In this document: positions 1-5,737 of the stretch, piece by piece
How positions within the stretch are numbered: position 1 is the stretch's first letter
How the letters are laid out: the number at the start of each line of letters is the position of its first letter
Assembly (NCBI RefSeq): GCF_938030725.1
Contig: NZ_CALHIQ010000060.1
Coordinates: forward strand, 1 to 7,369
Source of the DNA: an uncultured Fretibacterium sp.
Lineage (GTDB): Bacteria > Synergistota > Synergistia > Synergistales > Aminobacteriaceae
Length of the DNA stretch: 7,369 nt
Direction of reading: 5' to 3'
Position numbers and translations under genes: made by a program
The notes under the pieces: generated by a model
What the model was told of the DNA's origin: nothing
Database searches by the model: none
The model's input: only the letters and a program-made list of their open reading frames with translations

Positions 1-503
1 TGGGGCTGGGGGTGTCGAGCGTCGTGGGCCTCTTTGAGGCGGTCGCCGCGGGGCTGACGATCATCGTCGCCTTCCAGTCGCTCATCCTGGACATGGCGGG
101 CAACGTCGGAACCCAGTCCCTCGCCGTCACCATCCGCGTCCTGATGGACGACCAGTGTACCGGGCGGCAGAAGCTCTACCTCGTCGCGAAGGAGGCGAAG
201 ATAGGGCTCTGTAACGGGCTGATCCTGGGGTGCCTCTCGATCCTCTTCATCGGTCTCTACCTCCTCCTCGTCAAGGGAGAGGCGGCGCACTTCGCGTTCT
301 CGATCTCGCTCTGCGCCGGGGCGGCTTTGGCTCTCTCCATGTCCCTGTCCAGCATCTCCGGGATCCCCATCCTCTTCAAAGGGCTTGGCGTGGACCCGGC
401 CGTGGCGTCGGGGCCGCTCATCACGACGGTCAACGACCTGATTGCCGTGGTGGCGTACTACGGGCTGGCCGGGGGACTCCTGCGCGGTTTTTTGGGGGGC
501 TGA
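1..503 (+). CDS. mgtE: MgtE-family magnesium transporter, C-terminal part (5' truncated by window edge)
   Basis: This is the C-terminal membrane domain of an MgtE Mg2+ channel/transporter of the cytoplasmic membrane. The reading frame is open to the left edge (first whole codon at base 3). The GTG at base 12 is simply an internal valine codon, so the true start and the cytosolic N and CBS domains lie outside. About 167 residues are visible. They include the family signature around GNVGTQSLAVTIR, an amphipathic linker, two hydrophobic spans (around TIIVAFQSLIL and LGCLSILFIGLYLLLV), and the closing motif VDPAVASGPLITTVNDL. The acidic pore residue of the family lies in or near that last motif. 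The protein ends a few residues after the last helix, as family members do, with TGA at 501-503. It is convergent with the DMT exporter and closed by the hairpin at 541-575. Mg2+ as substrate is family knowledge; Co2+ transport is also reported for some members. Confidence 0.93.
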   Translation, partial: GLGVSSVVGLFEAVAAGLTIIVAFQSLILDMAGNVGTQSLAVTIRVLMDDQCTGRQKLYLVAKEAKIGLCNGLILGCLSILFIGLYLLLVKGEAAHFAFSISLCAGAALALSMSLSSISGIPILFKGLGVDPAVASGPLITTVNDLIAVVAYYGLAGGLLRGFLGG

Positions 504-540
504 GGCCGCTTTTGCCTGACAAAGGGCCCGCAGGCCAAAG

Positions 541-575
541 AGCGACGTCCGGCTCCCAGAGAGCCGGGCGTCGTT
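541..575. terminator. Strong hairpin between convergent mgtE and DMT genes (probable bidirectional terminator)
   Basis: The arms 541-555 and 561-575 pair over 15 positions, with wobbles at two of them, around the 5-base loop CCAGA. It lies in the 78-base gap between two convergent genes and ends six bases before the DMT stop codon. There is no long T-run on either side (TTGTCGCTT on the plus strand, CTCTTTGG on the minus strand). Termination efficiency is therefore uncertain, but the stem is long and GC-rich. Confidence 0.7.
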
Positions 576-581
576 GTCGCT

Positions 582-1523
582 TCAGGCGTAGCGAACGTCC
601 TCGCTCTGAGTGGCGGTGGCCCCCTGGGGAGACGGCTTGCCCCTGGCGGCGAAGAGGACGCTGACGAGGATCAGGGCCGCGCCGGCGTAGCCTCTGGCGT
701 CCAGCGTTTCTTTTAGAAAGAGGAAGGCGAGGAGCGCGGAGAACACGGGCTCCATGGCGAAGAGCAGCCCTGCGTGCTCCGGCGTCGTGTACCTTTGGGC
801 CACGGGCTGAAGGACGAAGCCGAAGGCGCTGCAGAGGAGGGCGAGCCCTAGGACCGCGGCCCACTGGACGGCGTTCGCCGGCCAGGCGGGGTCCTCCAGC
901 AGGAGGGAGGCCGCGAACCCCAACAGGGCCGCGAAGGCGAGCTGCCAGACCCCCAGGAGAAGCCCGTCCTCCTGGCGTGTAAAGACGTCCGTCAGGAGGA
1001 TTTGACAGGCGTACAGCAGGGCTCCGCCCAGGCAGAGGAGCTCGCCCCATTGCAACGTCATGGCGTCCCGAAGGGTCAGGAGGCCAATGCCGGCCATCAC
1101 CGCAGCCGTCCCGACCACGGTAGCGGCGTCAGGGACCCTCCGCCGGAAGATCGCCTGGAGGAGGGGGACGAACACGACCGTCGCGCTGGTCAGGAACCCC
1201 GCTGCGGAGGCCGAGGTGGTCCTGAGCCCGTACATCAGGAAGGCGAAGAGCCCGAACAGGAACAGCCCCAGGATCGCTCCGTGCCGGAGGGTGCGTGACG
1301 TGGTGCGGCGAAGCTGCCGCGAGAAGATCGGCGCCACCGTCAGGAAGGCGATGCCGAAGCGCAGAGCGATCATTGAAAGGGGAGGGATTCCCTCAAGCCC
1401 CATCTTCATCAGGAGGTAGGAACTCCCCCACGCCATGGCCACCAGCCCCAGCGCTGCGTCTGCCCTCTGCTGCGTCCAGCGGATTCCCCGCTGTCCTGCC
1501 ACAAAACTCGTCAGCGTCCTCAT
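582..1523 (-). CDS. EamA/DMT-superfamily transporter (drug/metabolite exporter type)
   Basis: The 313-residue protein has about ten transmembrane helices arranged as two EamA repeats (roughly residues 22-150 and 160-295). The first helix carries AMAWGSSYLLMK, a typical opening of DMT-family repeat 1, and the loop before helix 3 reads RFGIAFL. The end of repeat 2 (PVFSALLAFLFLKETL) is equally typical. The length fits the family. Proteins of this class export amino acids, metabolites or toxic compounds across the inner membrane; the substrate cannot be read from sequence. I chose the ATG at 1521-1523 because the ribosome binding site AAGGAG (1532-1537) is 8 bases from it. An ATG two codons upstream (1527-1529) is only 2 bases from that site. 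The gene is divergent from a LysR regulator, a common arrangement in which the regulator controls the neighbouring exporter. An intrinsic terminator in its leader suggests attenuation. Confidence 0.9.
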   Translation of the reverse strand: MRTLTSFVAGQRGIRWTQQRADAALGLVAMAWGSSYLLMKMGLEGIPPLSMIALRFGIAFLTVAPIFSRQLRRTTSRTLRHGAILGLFLFGLFAFLMYGLRTTSASAAGFLTSATVVFVPLLQAIFRRRVPDAATVVGTAAVMAGIGLLTLRDAMTLQWGELLCLGGALLYACQILLTDVFTRQEDGLLLGVWQLAFAALLGFAASLLLEDPAWPANAVQWAAVLGLALLCSAFGFVLQPVAQRYTTPEHAGLLFAMEPVFSALLAFLFLKETLDARGYAGAALILVSVLFAARGKPSPQGATATQSEDVRYA

Positions 1524-1553
1524 GCTCATCGCTCCTTTTGCCCTGAAACGACC

Positions 1554-1574
1554 AAAAAAGCCCGGACTGCGGGC
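1554..1574 (-). terminator. Intrinsic terminator inside the DMT-exporter leader (candidate attenuator)
   Basis: On the minus strand, GCCCG (1574-1570) and CGGGC (1564-1560) form a perfect 5-bp stem over the loop CAGTC. It is followed at once by six T residues (1559-1554), and upstream G and A residues could extend the stem through the U-run. It stands 30 bases before the start codon, between the probable promoter and the ribosome binding site, where a terminator makes sense only as an attenuator. An alternative pairing exists: CGGGUCCU (around 1617-1610) can pair over 8 positions with GGGGCCCG (around 1577-1570). That would destroy the terminator and also a proximal hairpin (GCAC...GUGC). I do not recognise the leader as a known riboswitch class. 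Confidence 0.6.
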
Positions 1575-1620
1575 CCCTTTCCACGTTCTCCTGCACCGGC
1601 GGGCTCGGAGGACCCGTGCG

Positions 1621-1644
1621 CTTATCCTTAAGTTTTATGATAGG
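1621..1644. promoter_or_regulatory. Imperfect palindrome, candidate LysR-type operator
   Basis: The dyad is centred at 1632/1633, with TATC (1623-1626) mirrored by GATA (1639-1642) and further matched positions (8 of 12 pairs). It contains a T-N11-A arrangement as in LysR boxes. It overlaps the -10 region of the exporter promoter and lies just upstream of the regulator promoter, the usual site for divergent LysR control. The match is imperfect and the call rests mainly on position. Confidence 0.35.
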
Positions 1645-1665
1645 GGACGGCTTGTTATTTTGAAA
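1637..1665 (-). promoter_or_regulatory. Candidate sigma70-type promoter of the DMT exporter
   Basis: On the minus strand TTTCAA (1665-1660) and TATCAT (1642-1637) are separated by 17 bases. The -10 matches consensus at 5 of 6 positions and the -35 at only 3 of 6, which suits an activator-dependent promoter. Transcription would begin near 1630, giving a leader of about 107 bases that includes the intrinsic terminator. Confidence 0.4.
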
Positions 1666-1680
1666 TAGAATGTTTATACT
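1652..1680 (+). promoter_or_regulatory. Sigma70-type promoter of the LysR regulator
   Basis: TTGTTA (1652-1657) and TATACT (1675-1680) are separated by exactly 17 bases. Transcription would start near 1687, about 26 bases before the preferred ATG at 1713, which leaves room for the GGTGAGG ribosome binding site. The -35 sits only two bases from the opposing exporter -35, so both promoters compete for the same stretch of DNA. Confidence 0.6.
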
Positions 1681-1712
1681 GCCTAACAATACATCGTGTA
1701 ATGGGTGAGGCC

Positions 1713-2600
1713 ATGGAATCGACGTTCAATCGTTACGAGGTGTTTCTGAAGGTGGCGGAGCTCGGCAACATCACGCGGGCTGCGGAGGCGCTGAACTACA
1801 CCCAGTCCGGGGTGAGCCACTCCATCGCGGCCCTGGAGAGGGAGGCGGGGTTCCCCCTGTTCCTGAGGGGCAGCGGCGGCGTCGCGCTGACGGAGCGGGG
1901 GCGGCGGCTCCTCGCTCCCGTTCAGGAGCTGGTGAACCGTCAGCGAAACCTGGCCCAGGCCATTCACGAAATCAACGACGTGGTCTGCGGCACGCTGCGC
2001 CTCGGCACCTTTACGAGCGTGTCGGCCCAGTGGCTCCCCTGGATCATCAGGGACTTTCAAAGAAGCTGCCCCGGAGTGGAGTTCGATCTGCGGGCGGGGG
2101 ACTACGACGAGATTGGCGATTGGATCCGGCGGGAGAAGATCGACTGCGGGTTCCTCTCTGCGCCTGTGCCGGAAGGGCTGTCCTTCCGGCCCCTGAAGGA
2201 GGACCCCATGAAGGTGATCCTCCCCCAGGGGCATCCCCTTGCGGAGCGCGAAAGCCTGACCCTCCCGGAGATCGCGCAGGAGCCCTTCATCATCCCGATG
2301 AAGGGCTCGGACAACGACATACAGGCGTTGCTGCGCCGGTCGGGGGTTTCCGTGCGCGTCCGCTACGCGCTGAACGACGAGTTTTCCGTCATGTCCATGG
2401 TGGAGCACGGGTTCGGCGTCAGCATCATGCCGGAGCTGATCCTGCGAAACTTCCGCTTCAACCTTCTGAGCCGGGACCTCTCTCCCGAAGCGCACCGGAC
2501 GCTGGGCATTGCGTCGTTGCCTTCGGAGAGGGTATCCGTCGTGGGGCGAACCTTCATCCGATACCTGTCGGGGCCCGCTGTGGACCTGCTGAGGCTGTAG
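1713..2600 (+). CDS. LysR-family transcriptional regulator
   Basis: This cytoplasmic DNA-binding regulator has 295 residues, the normal length for the family. The winged helix-turn-helix occupies about residues 4-62, with the hallmark run ITRAAEALNYTQSGVSHSIAALE and FPLF, then LTERGRRLL. The effector-binding domain (about 90-290) opens with GTLRLGTFTSVSAQWLP. Late in the domain, VEHGFGVSIMPELIL is the usual G-x-G-[IV]-x-x-[ML]-P element. I prefer the ATG at 1713 to the in-frame ATG at 1701. GGTGAGG lies just ahead of 1713, whereas 1701 has no ribosome binding site and is only 14 bases from the predicted transcription start. The gene is divergent from the DMT exporter, its likely target, and convergent with the CDF gene. 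The effector is unknown. Confidence 0.93.
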   Translation: MESTFNRYEVFLKVAELGNITRAAEALNYTQSGVSHSIAALEREAGFPLFLRGSGGVALTERGRRLLAPVQELVNRQRNLAQAIHEINDVVCGTLRLGTFTSVSAQWLPWIIRDFQRSCPGVEFDLRAGDYDEIGDWIRREKIDCGFLSAPVPEGLSFRPLKEDPMKVILPQGHPLAERESLTLPEIAQEPFIIPMKGSDNDIQALLRRSGVSVRVRYALNDEFSVMSMVEHGFGVSIMPELILRNFRFNLLSRDLSPEAHRTLGIASLPSERVSVVGRTFIRYLSGPAVDLLRL

Positions 2601-2611
2601 GCGTGGCGAGG

Positions 2612-2628
2612 GCCGCGCGTCATGCGGC
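2612..2628. terminator. Small GC hairpin between convergent LysR and CDF genes
   Basis: GCCGC (2612-2616) and GCGGC (2624-2628) flank a 7-base loop. It lies across the 19-base gap between the two stop codons and overlaps the CDF stop. There is no T-run, so it may be a weak shared terminator or chance in GC-rich DNA. Confidence 0.25.
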
Positions 2629-3540
2629 GGGGTTCACGTGGATCATGATGTGCTTGACTCCGGGGAAGCGCTGCTCCACGCGGAGGTGGACGCGTTCCGC
2701 CACGGAGTGGGCCTTTCGGAGGGACTCGTCGCCGTCCACCGCGATCTCGAGGTCCACGTAGACCCTGTTGCCGAAGCGTCTGGTGCGGAGCAGGTCGACG
2801 CGCACCACGCCTTCCTGTGCGGCGATGAAGTTCTCCAGTTCCCGGTCGTAGCTCCTGCCGCAGGAGGTGTCCAGCAATTGCCCCAAAGCGTCCCGGGTCG
2901 TCCTGAGGGCAACGGCTACGATCACGAGGCAGATTGCGACGCCGGCGGCGGGGTCCAGCGCGGGATACCCCATCCTGGCGCCGGCGATGCCGATGAGCGA
3001 TCCGACGGAGGAGAGTGCGTCCGACCGGTGGTGCCATGCGTCCGCCATGAAGGCCGCCGAGTTGAGGTGCAGGGCGCAGCGCCGCGTGTACCAGTACATC
3101 GCTTCCTTAACGGCGATGGAGACGACCGCCGCCGCGAGGGCGATGAGGCCGGGGCTGCCGCGCCTCGCGTCGTTTCCTGACAGGAGGGCCTCAAGGCCCA
3201 CCTTCCCGATCAGCCCTCCCGTCGCCAGCAAAATCAAGCCCAGGAGGAGGGCTGCGACGCTCTCAAATCGTTCGTGCCCGTAGGGGTGGTCGTCGTCCGC
3301 CGCCCGCTTTGAGAGGAGCACTCCGACGAGGGCGATGAGCGTGGCGAGGACGTCGGAGAGGGAGTGAGCCGCGTCCGAGACCATGGCGCTCGATCGCCCT
3401 GCGACGCCCGCAAACAGCTTGAACGCCGAGAGCGCCGCGTTACCGACGATCCCCGTCAGGGAGAGACGTCGGACGACGTCCCTCTCGTCATGGGGGCCTG
3501 CCCCCTTCCCTTTCGTCCCCGTTTCTCCGCTGACTGTCAT
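2620..3540 (-). CDS. Cation diffusion facilitator metal exporter under NiCo riboswitch control
   Basis: The 306-residue inner-membrane metal/proton antiporter has six predicted helices and a cytoplasmic C-terminal domain (about 205-306). The transport site is visible as HSLSD in helix 2 (H59 and D63) and HHRSD in helix 5 (H170 and D174), an HxxxD/HxxxD pair. The family loop motif DDDHPYGHERFE follows helix 2. The C-terminal domain ends GVKHIMIHVNP, typical of the metal-sensing dimer domain. The start at 3540 is set by CGGAGG (3548-3553) seven bases upstream. The frame stays open to 3765, but that part is non-coding leader containing the riboswitch and has no CDF-like residues. Zn2+, Co2+, Ni2+, Fe2+ or Cd2+ are possible family substrates. 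The upstream riboswitch points to Co2+/Ni2+ or Fe2+ efflux. It is convergent with the LysR gene. Confidence 0.95.
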   Translation of the reverse strand: MTVSGETGTKGKGAGPHDERDVVRRLSLTGIVGNAALSAFKLFAGVAGRSSAMVSDAAHSLSDVLATLIALVGVLLSKRAADDDHPYGHERFESVAALLLGLILLATGGLIGKVGLEALLSGNDARRGSPGLIALAAAVVSIAVKEAMYWYTRRCALHLNSAAFMADAWHHRSDALSSVGSLIGIAGARMGYPALDPAAGVAICLVIVAVALRTTRDALGQLLDTSCGRSYDRELENFIAAQEGVVRVDLLRTRRFGNRVYVDLEIAVDGDESLRKAHSVAERVHLRVEQRFPGVKHIMIHVNPAA

Positions 3541-3611
3541 ATCAGAGCCTCCGTTCCGCCGCCCGTGCGGCTGTGTGATCTCTCCTCTATGGCACTCCGT
3601 TCGGGGTATCG

Positions 3612-3658
3612 GGATAGAAAGAGGCGCACCCGCGGAACGTTCGACACTGTCCCGCAGA
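3612..3658 (-). terminator. Candidate expression-platform hairpin of the NiCo riboswitch
   Basis: On the minus strand UCUGCGGGAC (3658-3649) can pair with GUUCCGCGGG (3638-3629) over ten positions, including several wobbles, around a 10-base loop. A U-rich but interrupted tract follows (CUCUUUCUAU, around 3622-3613). The 5' arm is exactly the conserved 3' strand of the aptamer, so the hairpin and the metal-bound fold exclude each other. This fits the known ON logic, in which metal stabilises the aptamer and prevents termination. The U-tract is weak, so efficiency is uncertain. Confidence 0.5.
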
Positions 3659-3757
3659 TGCGCCGGTTTTAACCGTGCTCTGCTGCCGCTCACTTCGCGG
3701 CCCGGCCCCATGCCCCCATCCAAACGGGGGCATCGCCTGCTCAGTTTGTACTGTCGA
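3641..3757 (-). promoter_or_regulatory. NiCo (czcD) riboswitch aptamer
   Basis: The minus-strand RNA carries the conserved core of the NiCo family in order. AACUGAGCAGGC (3746-3735) is followed by P2 AUGCCCCC/GGGGGCAU (3733-3726 with 3717-3710), then GCCGGGC. P3 is GCCGC/GCGGC (3701-3697 with 3689-3685) with a GAA-starting loop. AGCAGA then opens P4, whose tip is the CGGUU/AACCG dyad, and GCAUCUGCGGGACAG (3661-3647) closes the aptamer. These blocks match what I recall of the structurally solved Erysipelotrichaceae RNA. P1 is unusual: CUG/CAG continues as UCGACA/UGUCGA only if GUACAAA on the 5' strand is bulged. The family binds Co2+ and Ni2+ cooperatively, and later work reports a response to Fe2+. 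Its usual downstream gene is a CDF exporter, as here, beginning 100 bases on. Confidence 0.93.
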
Positions 3758-3824
3758 CCTCGCATCCTACCCCATTCAAAGAGAAAAGGGCGAGGATGTA
3801 ATGCAGTGCAAAGAGATTACTGAC

Positions 3825-3853
3825 ATTATATGGGTCCGCTTGCGATCCGTCAA
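3825..3853 (-). promoter_or_regulatory. Near-consensus sigma70 promoter of the riboswitch-CDF transcript
   Basis: On the minus strand TTGACG (3853-3848) and TATAAT (3830-3825) are separated by exactly 17 bases: 11 of 12 consensus positions. Transcription would start near 3818, about 60 bases before the aptamer, and give a leader of about 278 bases. Such a strong promoter fits a gene controlled after initiation, by the riboswitch, rather than at the promoter. Confidence 0.85.
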
Positions 3854-4007
3854 CGGCTGCTTGAAGCCCAACCCCACAGGAGGCAAAGTTCTTAGAACGC
3901 ACGCTGGGTCAGGCTTACACGTTTTCTGCTGCACCTGACGGGCAGGATTGAAAGACCTGCCGATGATGCGCTTCATCCTCAATGAATCTGTCGCAACCTG
4001 CGGATCG
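3843..4007. repeat. Gene-free cluster of inverted repeats between two divergent promoters
   Basis: CGATCCG (3843-3849) and CGGATCG (4001-4007) form an outer 7-bp complement. It encloses a series of short stems: GGCT/AGCC (3855-3868), GTTCT/AGAAC (3888-3898), GTCAGG/CCTGAC (3908-3939), GGCAGG/CCTGCC (3941-3961) and GATGA/TCATC (3962-3977). The left end overlaps the CDF promoter. No convincing coding frame crosses it, and I do not recognise a known RNA family (not tRNA, tmRNA, RNase P, SRP, or a riboswitch I know). It could be an unrecognised structured RNA, a decayed element, or operator-type dyads. Confidence 0.4.
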
Positions 4008-4024
4008 GGTGGGAAATACCAGCC

Positions 4025-4053
4025 TTGACAGTCTCGAGGGGCATTTATAGAAT
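4025..4053 (+). promoter_or_regulatory. Near-consensus sigma70 promoter of the exported-protein operon
   Basis: TTGACA (4025-4030, perfect) and TAGAAT (4048-4053, 5 of 6) are separated by exactly 17 bases. Transcription would begin near 4060. It is the only good plus-strand promoter seen upstream of the gene at 4304 and implies a leader of about 244 bases. Confidence 0.8.
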
Positions 4054-4059
4054 GACAAC

Positions 4060-4303
4060 GATTTAGACTTTACCAATAACGCTTCATTGAAGAAGGGGAA
4101 TTGTCATTCGTTGCCATGATGCTGCGAAGCGGTGCGGCGGGTGCATGTGCCTCATTGTGCGGTGCATGGAAGACCGTGCTCCCTCTCTTCGGGGTGGCGT
4201 TTCTCCTTAATGGGAGAGGCCACATTGTTGCCGGGAACCTATGTGTAGGATCGCGAAGGCAAGCGGTTTGGCGTTCAAAGACGAAAAGGGAGGTTTTTTG
4301 AAG
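4060..4303 (+). other. Long untranslated leader of the exported-protein operon
   Basis: About 244 bases separate the predicted transcription start from the ATG at 4304. A good two-part hairpin is visible: GTGGC/GCCAC (4194-4198 with 4219-4223) enclosing TCTCC/GGAGA (4202-4206 with 4213-4217). A smaller stem CCTA/TAGG follows near 4238-4249. No U-run follows either, so neither is an intrinsic terminator. A TTG-initiated frame (4101-4301) spans the leader but has no family resemblance. I recognise no known riboswitch here; the length alone suggests post-transcriptional control or a missed small gene. Confidence 0.45.
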
Positions 4304-4900
4304 ATGAAACGGACAGTACGGTTCTTCCTTTTGGCGGTCCTGTTGTTCTGTCTGCTGTTCCCCGCGGGGACGGCCCTTGCGGTGACGAAGGTGCAGATCG
4401 TGGAGTACAAGTGTCGGGTGTGCGACAAGCTGTTTTACAACTTCAAAGGGGAGAAAGTGAGCGATAATGAGCTTGCGAAACAGGATGAACAGCTCGCTAA
4501 ACTGTCGCAGCTGGCCGAACGTGGGAAGCGGCTCGAGGAGTGCCGGGGAGGCTACAAGTCGCACGTCCTCGATAAAACACGCGAGGGCGAGGCCACGATG
4601 GAGTTCATCTCCAAGAACCTGCAGCGGTTCTTCATCGTGAAGGACAGCGGAACTCTGAACGGGTCTTTGATGGAGTGGGAGTGTTTCATCTGCAAAAAAC
4701 CCTTCTACTCCCTGAACCGAGAAAACCTTAACATCAAGGAATGGGACGAGCAGCAGAATTACCTCTTTAATCTGAAAGGGCGCCCCATATACCGGTGCAA
4801 GGACGGCTATTACGGACATGTCTTCATGCTCAAGAAGGAGAGCAGCTGCAAGTCCGAGGAACTTGCTGTCGTCGTGAACGACTTGTACTGGTCCAAGTAG
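4304..4900 (+). CDS. Exported protein with duplicated CxxC...C...H module (putative metal-binding), family unknown
   Basis: I do not recognise a named family. The 198-residue product begins with a clear signal peptide (MKRTVRFF, hydrophobic core, cleavage expected after TALA at residue 26). The mature part contains two similar modules. Module 1 has C37-x2-C40, then C80 and H87 in CRGGYKSHV. Module 2 has C127-x2-C130, then C165 and H172 in CKDGYYGHV. Both share FY four residues after the second Cys, and the C-to-H spacing is identical. Each module therefore offers a CCCH ligand set, as in a zinc ribbon or treble clef, which is rare for an exported protein. Disulfides are the alternative. The ATG at 4304 is preceded by GGGAGG (4288-4293) at 10 bases; an upstream in-frame ATG (4241) would bury the signal peptide. 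The next gene follows 28 bases on, probably in one operon. Confidence 0.85.
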   Translation: MKRTVRFFLLAVLLFCLLFPAGTALAVTKVQIVEYKCRVCDKLFYNFKGEKVSDNELAKQDEQLAKLSQLAERGKRLEECRGGYKSHVLDKTREGEATMEFISKNLQRFFIVKDSGTLNGSLMEWECFICKKPFYSLNRENLNIKEWDEQQNYLFNLKGRPIYRCKDGYYGHVFMLKKESSCKSEELAVVVNDLYWSK

Positions 4901-4928
4901 GCTGCCGAATCTTTGAGAGGTGAATGGT

Positions 4929-5642
4929 ATGCGTTCGAAAAAACTTTACGCCGTGCTGATGATGTCGGTTTTGCTCACCGTCGTTGGACGGGAGGGCCAG
5001 GCCGCGCTCCCGCAGAACTACCAGGAGTTCAAGGCCCGCTATCAGCAGGAGGGCAGGACGCCGGAGGGTGCAGTGAAACTGTACTTTGAGGCCGTGTTCT
5101 GCTACATCGACGAGGCGACGCGGGCCGAGGGCTCGAAGATGCTGCGCTACGCCCTGCACTACGACAGGCCCATCGAACAGTCGTACAACCTGACCACGTT
5201 CGTGGAGCGCCTGAGGGACCCCGAGATGCACCACATCTTCCGCGGCTTCGCGGAAGGAACCTCGCCCGAGAACGATTACCGGATGTCGCCGGACAATTTC
5301 AATCTCGTCGTAGGCAAGAAGGTGCAGGAACAGGGATACCTTAGAGTCTTCCTGCAAAACTCCGGGGCCGACAGCCCCAGGTCCGTGTGGATGAAGGAGT
5401 TCGACGGCCTGTGGTACATGATCAACAACGCCGGCACCTATGTCCAGGTCCGCCCGCCCAAGGCCTTCATCGATCGCACGAAGAACGCGCACGACGCGGA
5501 CTATGACGCCGCAGAAACGCCCAAGGAACAAAGCGAGGCCAATGCCGGCAACCCGTCGGAGGAGAATGAGCCTTCTCCAACCCCAGATCCCTCGGATAAG
5601 GGGGAATCGACTGAGAACGACGAGGGACTCGTCTTCAAGTAG
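4929..5642 (+). CDS. Secreted DUF6935-like protein with acidic C-terminal tail
   Basis: The 237-residue product has a signal peptide (MRSKKLYAVLMMSVLL..., cleavage probably after GQA at residue 25) and no lipobox, so it is probably periplasmic or secreted. The core (about 40-178) begins TPEGAVKLYFEAVFCYID and continues through GFAEGTSPENDYRMSP. It ends NSGADSPRSVWMKEFDGLWYM (about 144-164). This order of motifs (TPEGA, P-x-N-x-Y, GADSPR, then an aromatic-rich strand) matches from memory the uncharacterised DUF6935-type family; the name should be confirmed. From about residue 185 the tail is low-complexity and rich in Glu, Asp, Pro, Ser and Asn, likely disordered. GAGAGG lies 8 bases before ATG 4929, so I prefer it to the GTG at 4920. 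It follows the Cys/His protein by 28 bases, probably cotranscribed; function unknown. Confidence 0.85.
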   Translation: MRSKKLYAVLMMSVLLTVVGREGQAALPQNYQEFKARYQQEGRTPEGAVKLYFEAVFCYIDEATRAEGSKMLRYALHYDRPIEQSYNLTTFVERLRDPEMHHIFRGFAEGTSPENDYRMSPDNFNLVVGKKVQEQGYLRVFLQNSGADSPRSVWMKEFDGLWYMINNAGTYVQVRPPKAFIDRTKNAHDADYDAAETPKEQSEANAGNPSEENEPSPTPDPSDKGESTENDEGLVFK

Positions 5643-5737
5643 GCAAGGAGAACCCGTGGTCACGGCTGCGGACTTGTCCGAAGCGAAAGGGGAAGTGCCG
5701 AGCAGGGGCACAACGGCGGTGCACCAAGTACCGGCAA

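Noticed and set aside
3541..3765. In-frame 75-residue N-terminal extension of the CDF protein
   Set aside because: It covers the NiCo aptamer and its expression platform, has no CDF-like residues, and a good ribosome binding site serves the internal ATG at 3540.
3908..3961. GACCTGCC near paired CAGG/CCTG stems, reminiscent of the 3' part of cobalamin riboswitches
   Set aside because: The rest of the cobalamin core (the GCCACTG B12 box and paired elements) is absent on both strands, so the resemblance is too short.
3776..3982. Minus-strand 68-codon frame
   Set aside because: It runs through the CDF promoter and the inverted-repeat cluster and shows no recognisable motif or ribosome binding site of its own beyond a weak GAGG.
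4101..4301. TTG-initiated 66-codon frame ending two bases before the exported Cys/His gene
   Set aside because: The composition is not protein-like, no family is recognisable, and the GGGG upstream is too close to the TTG for a convincing ribosome binding site. Coupling cannot be fully excluded.
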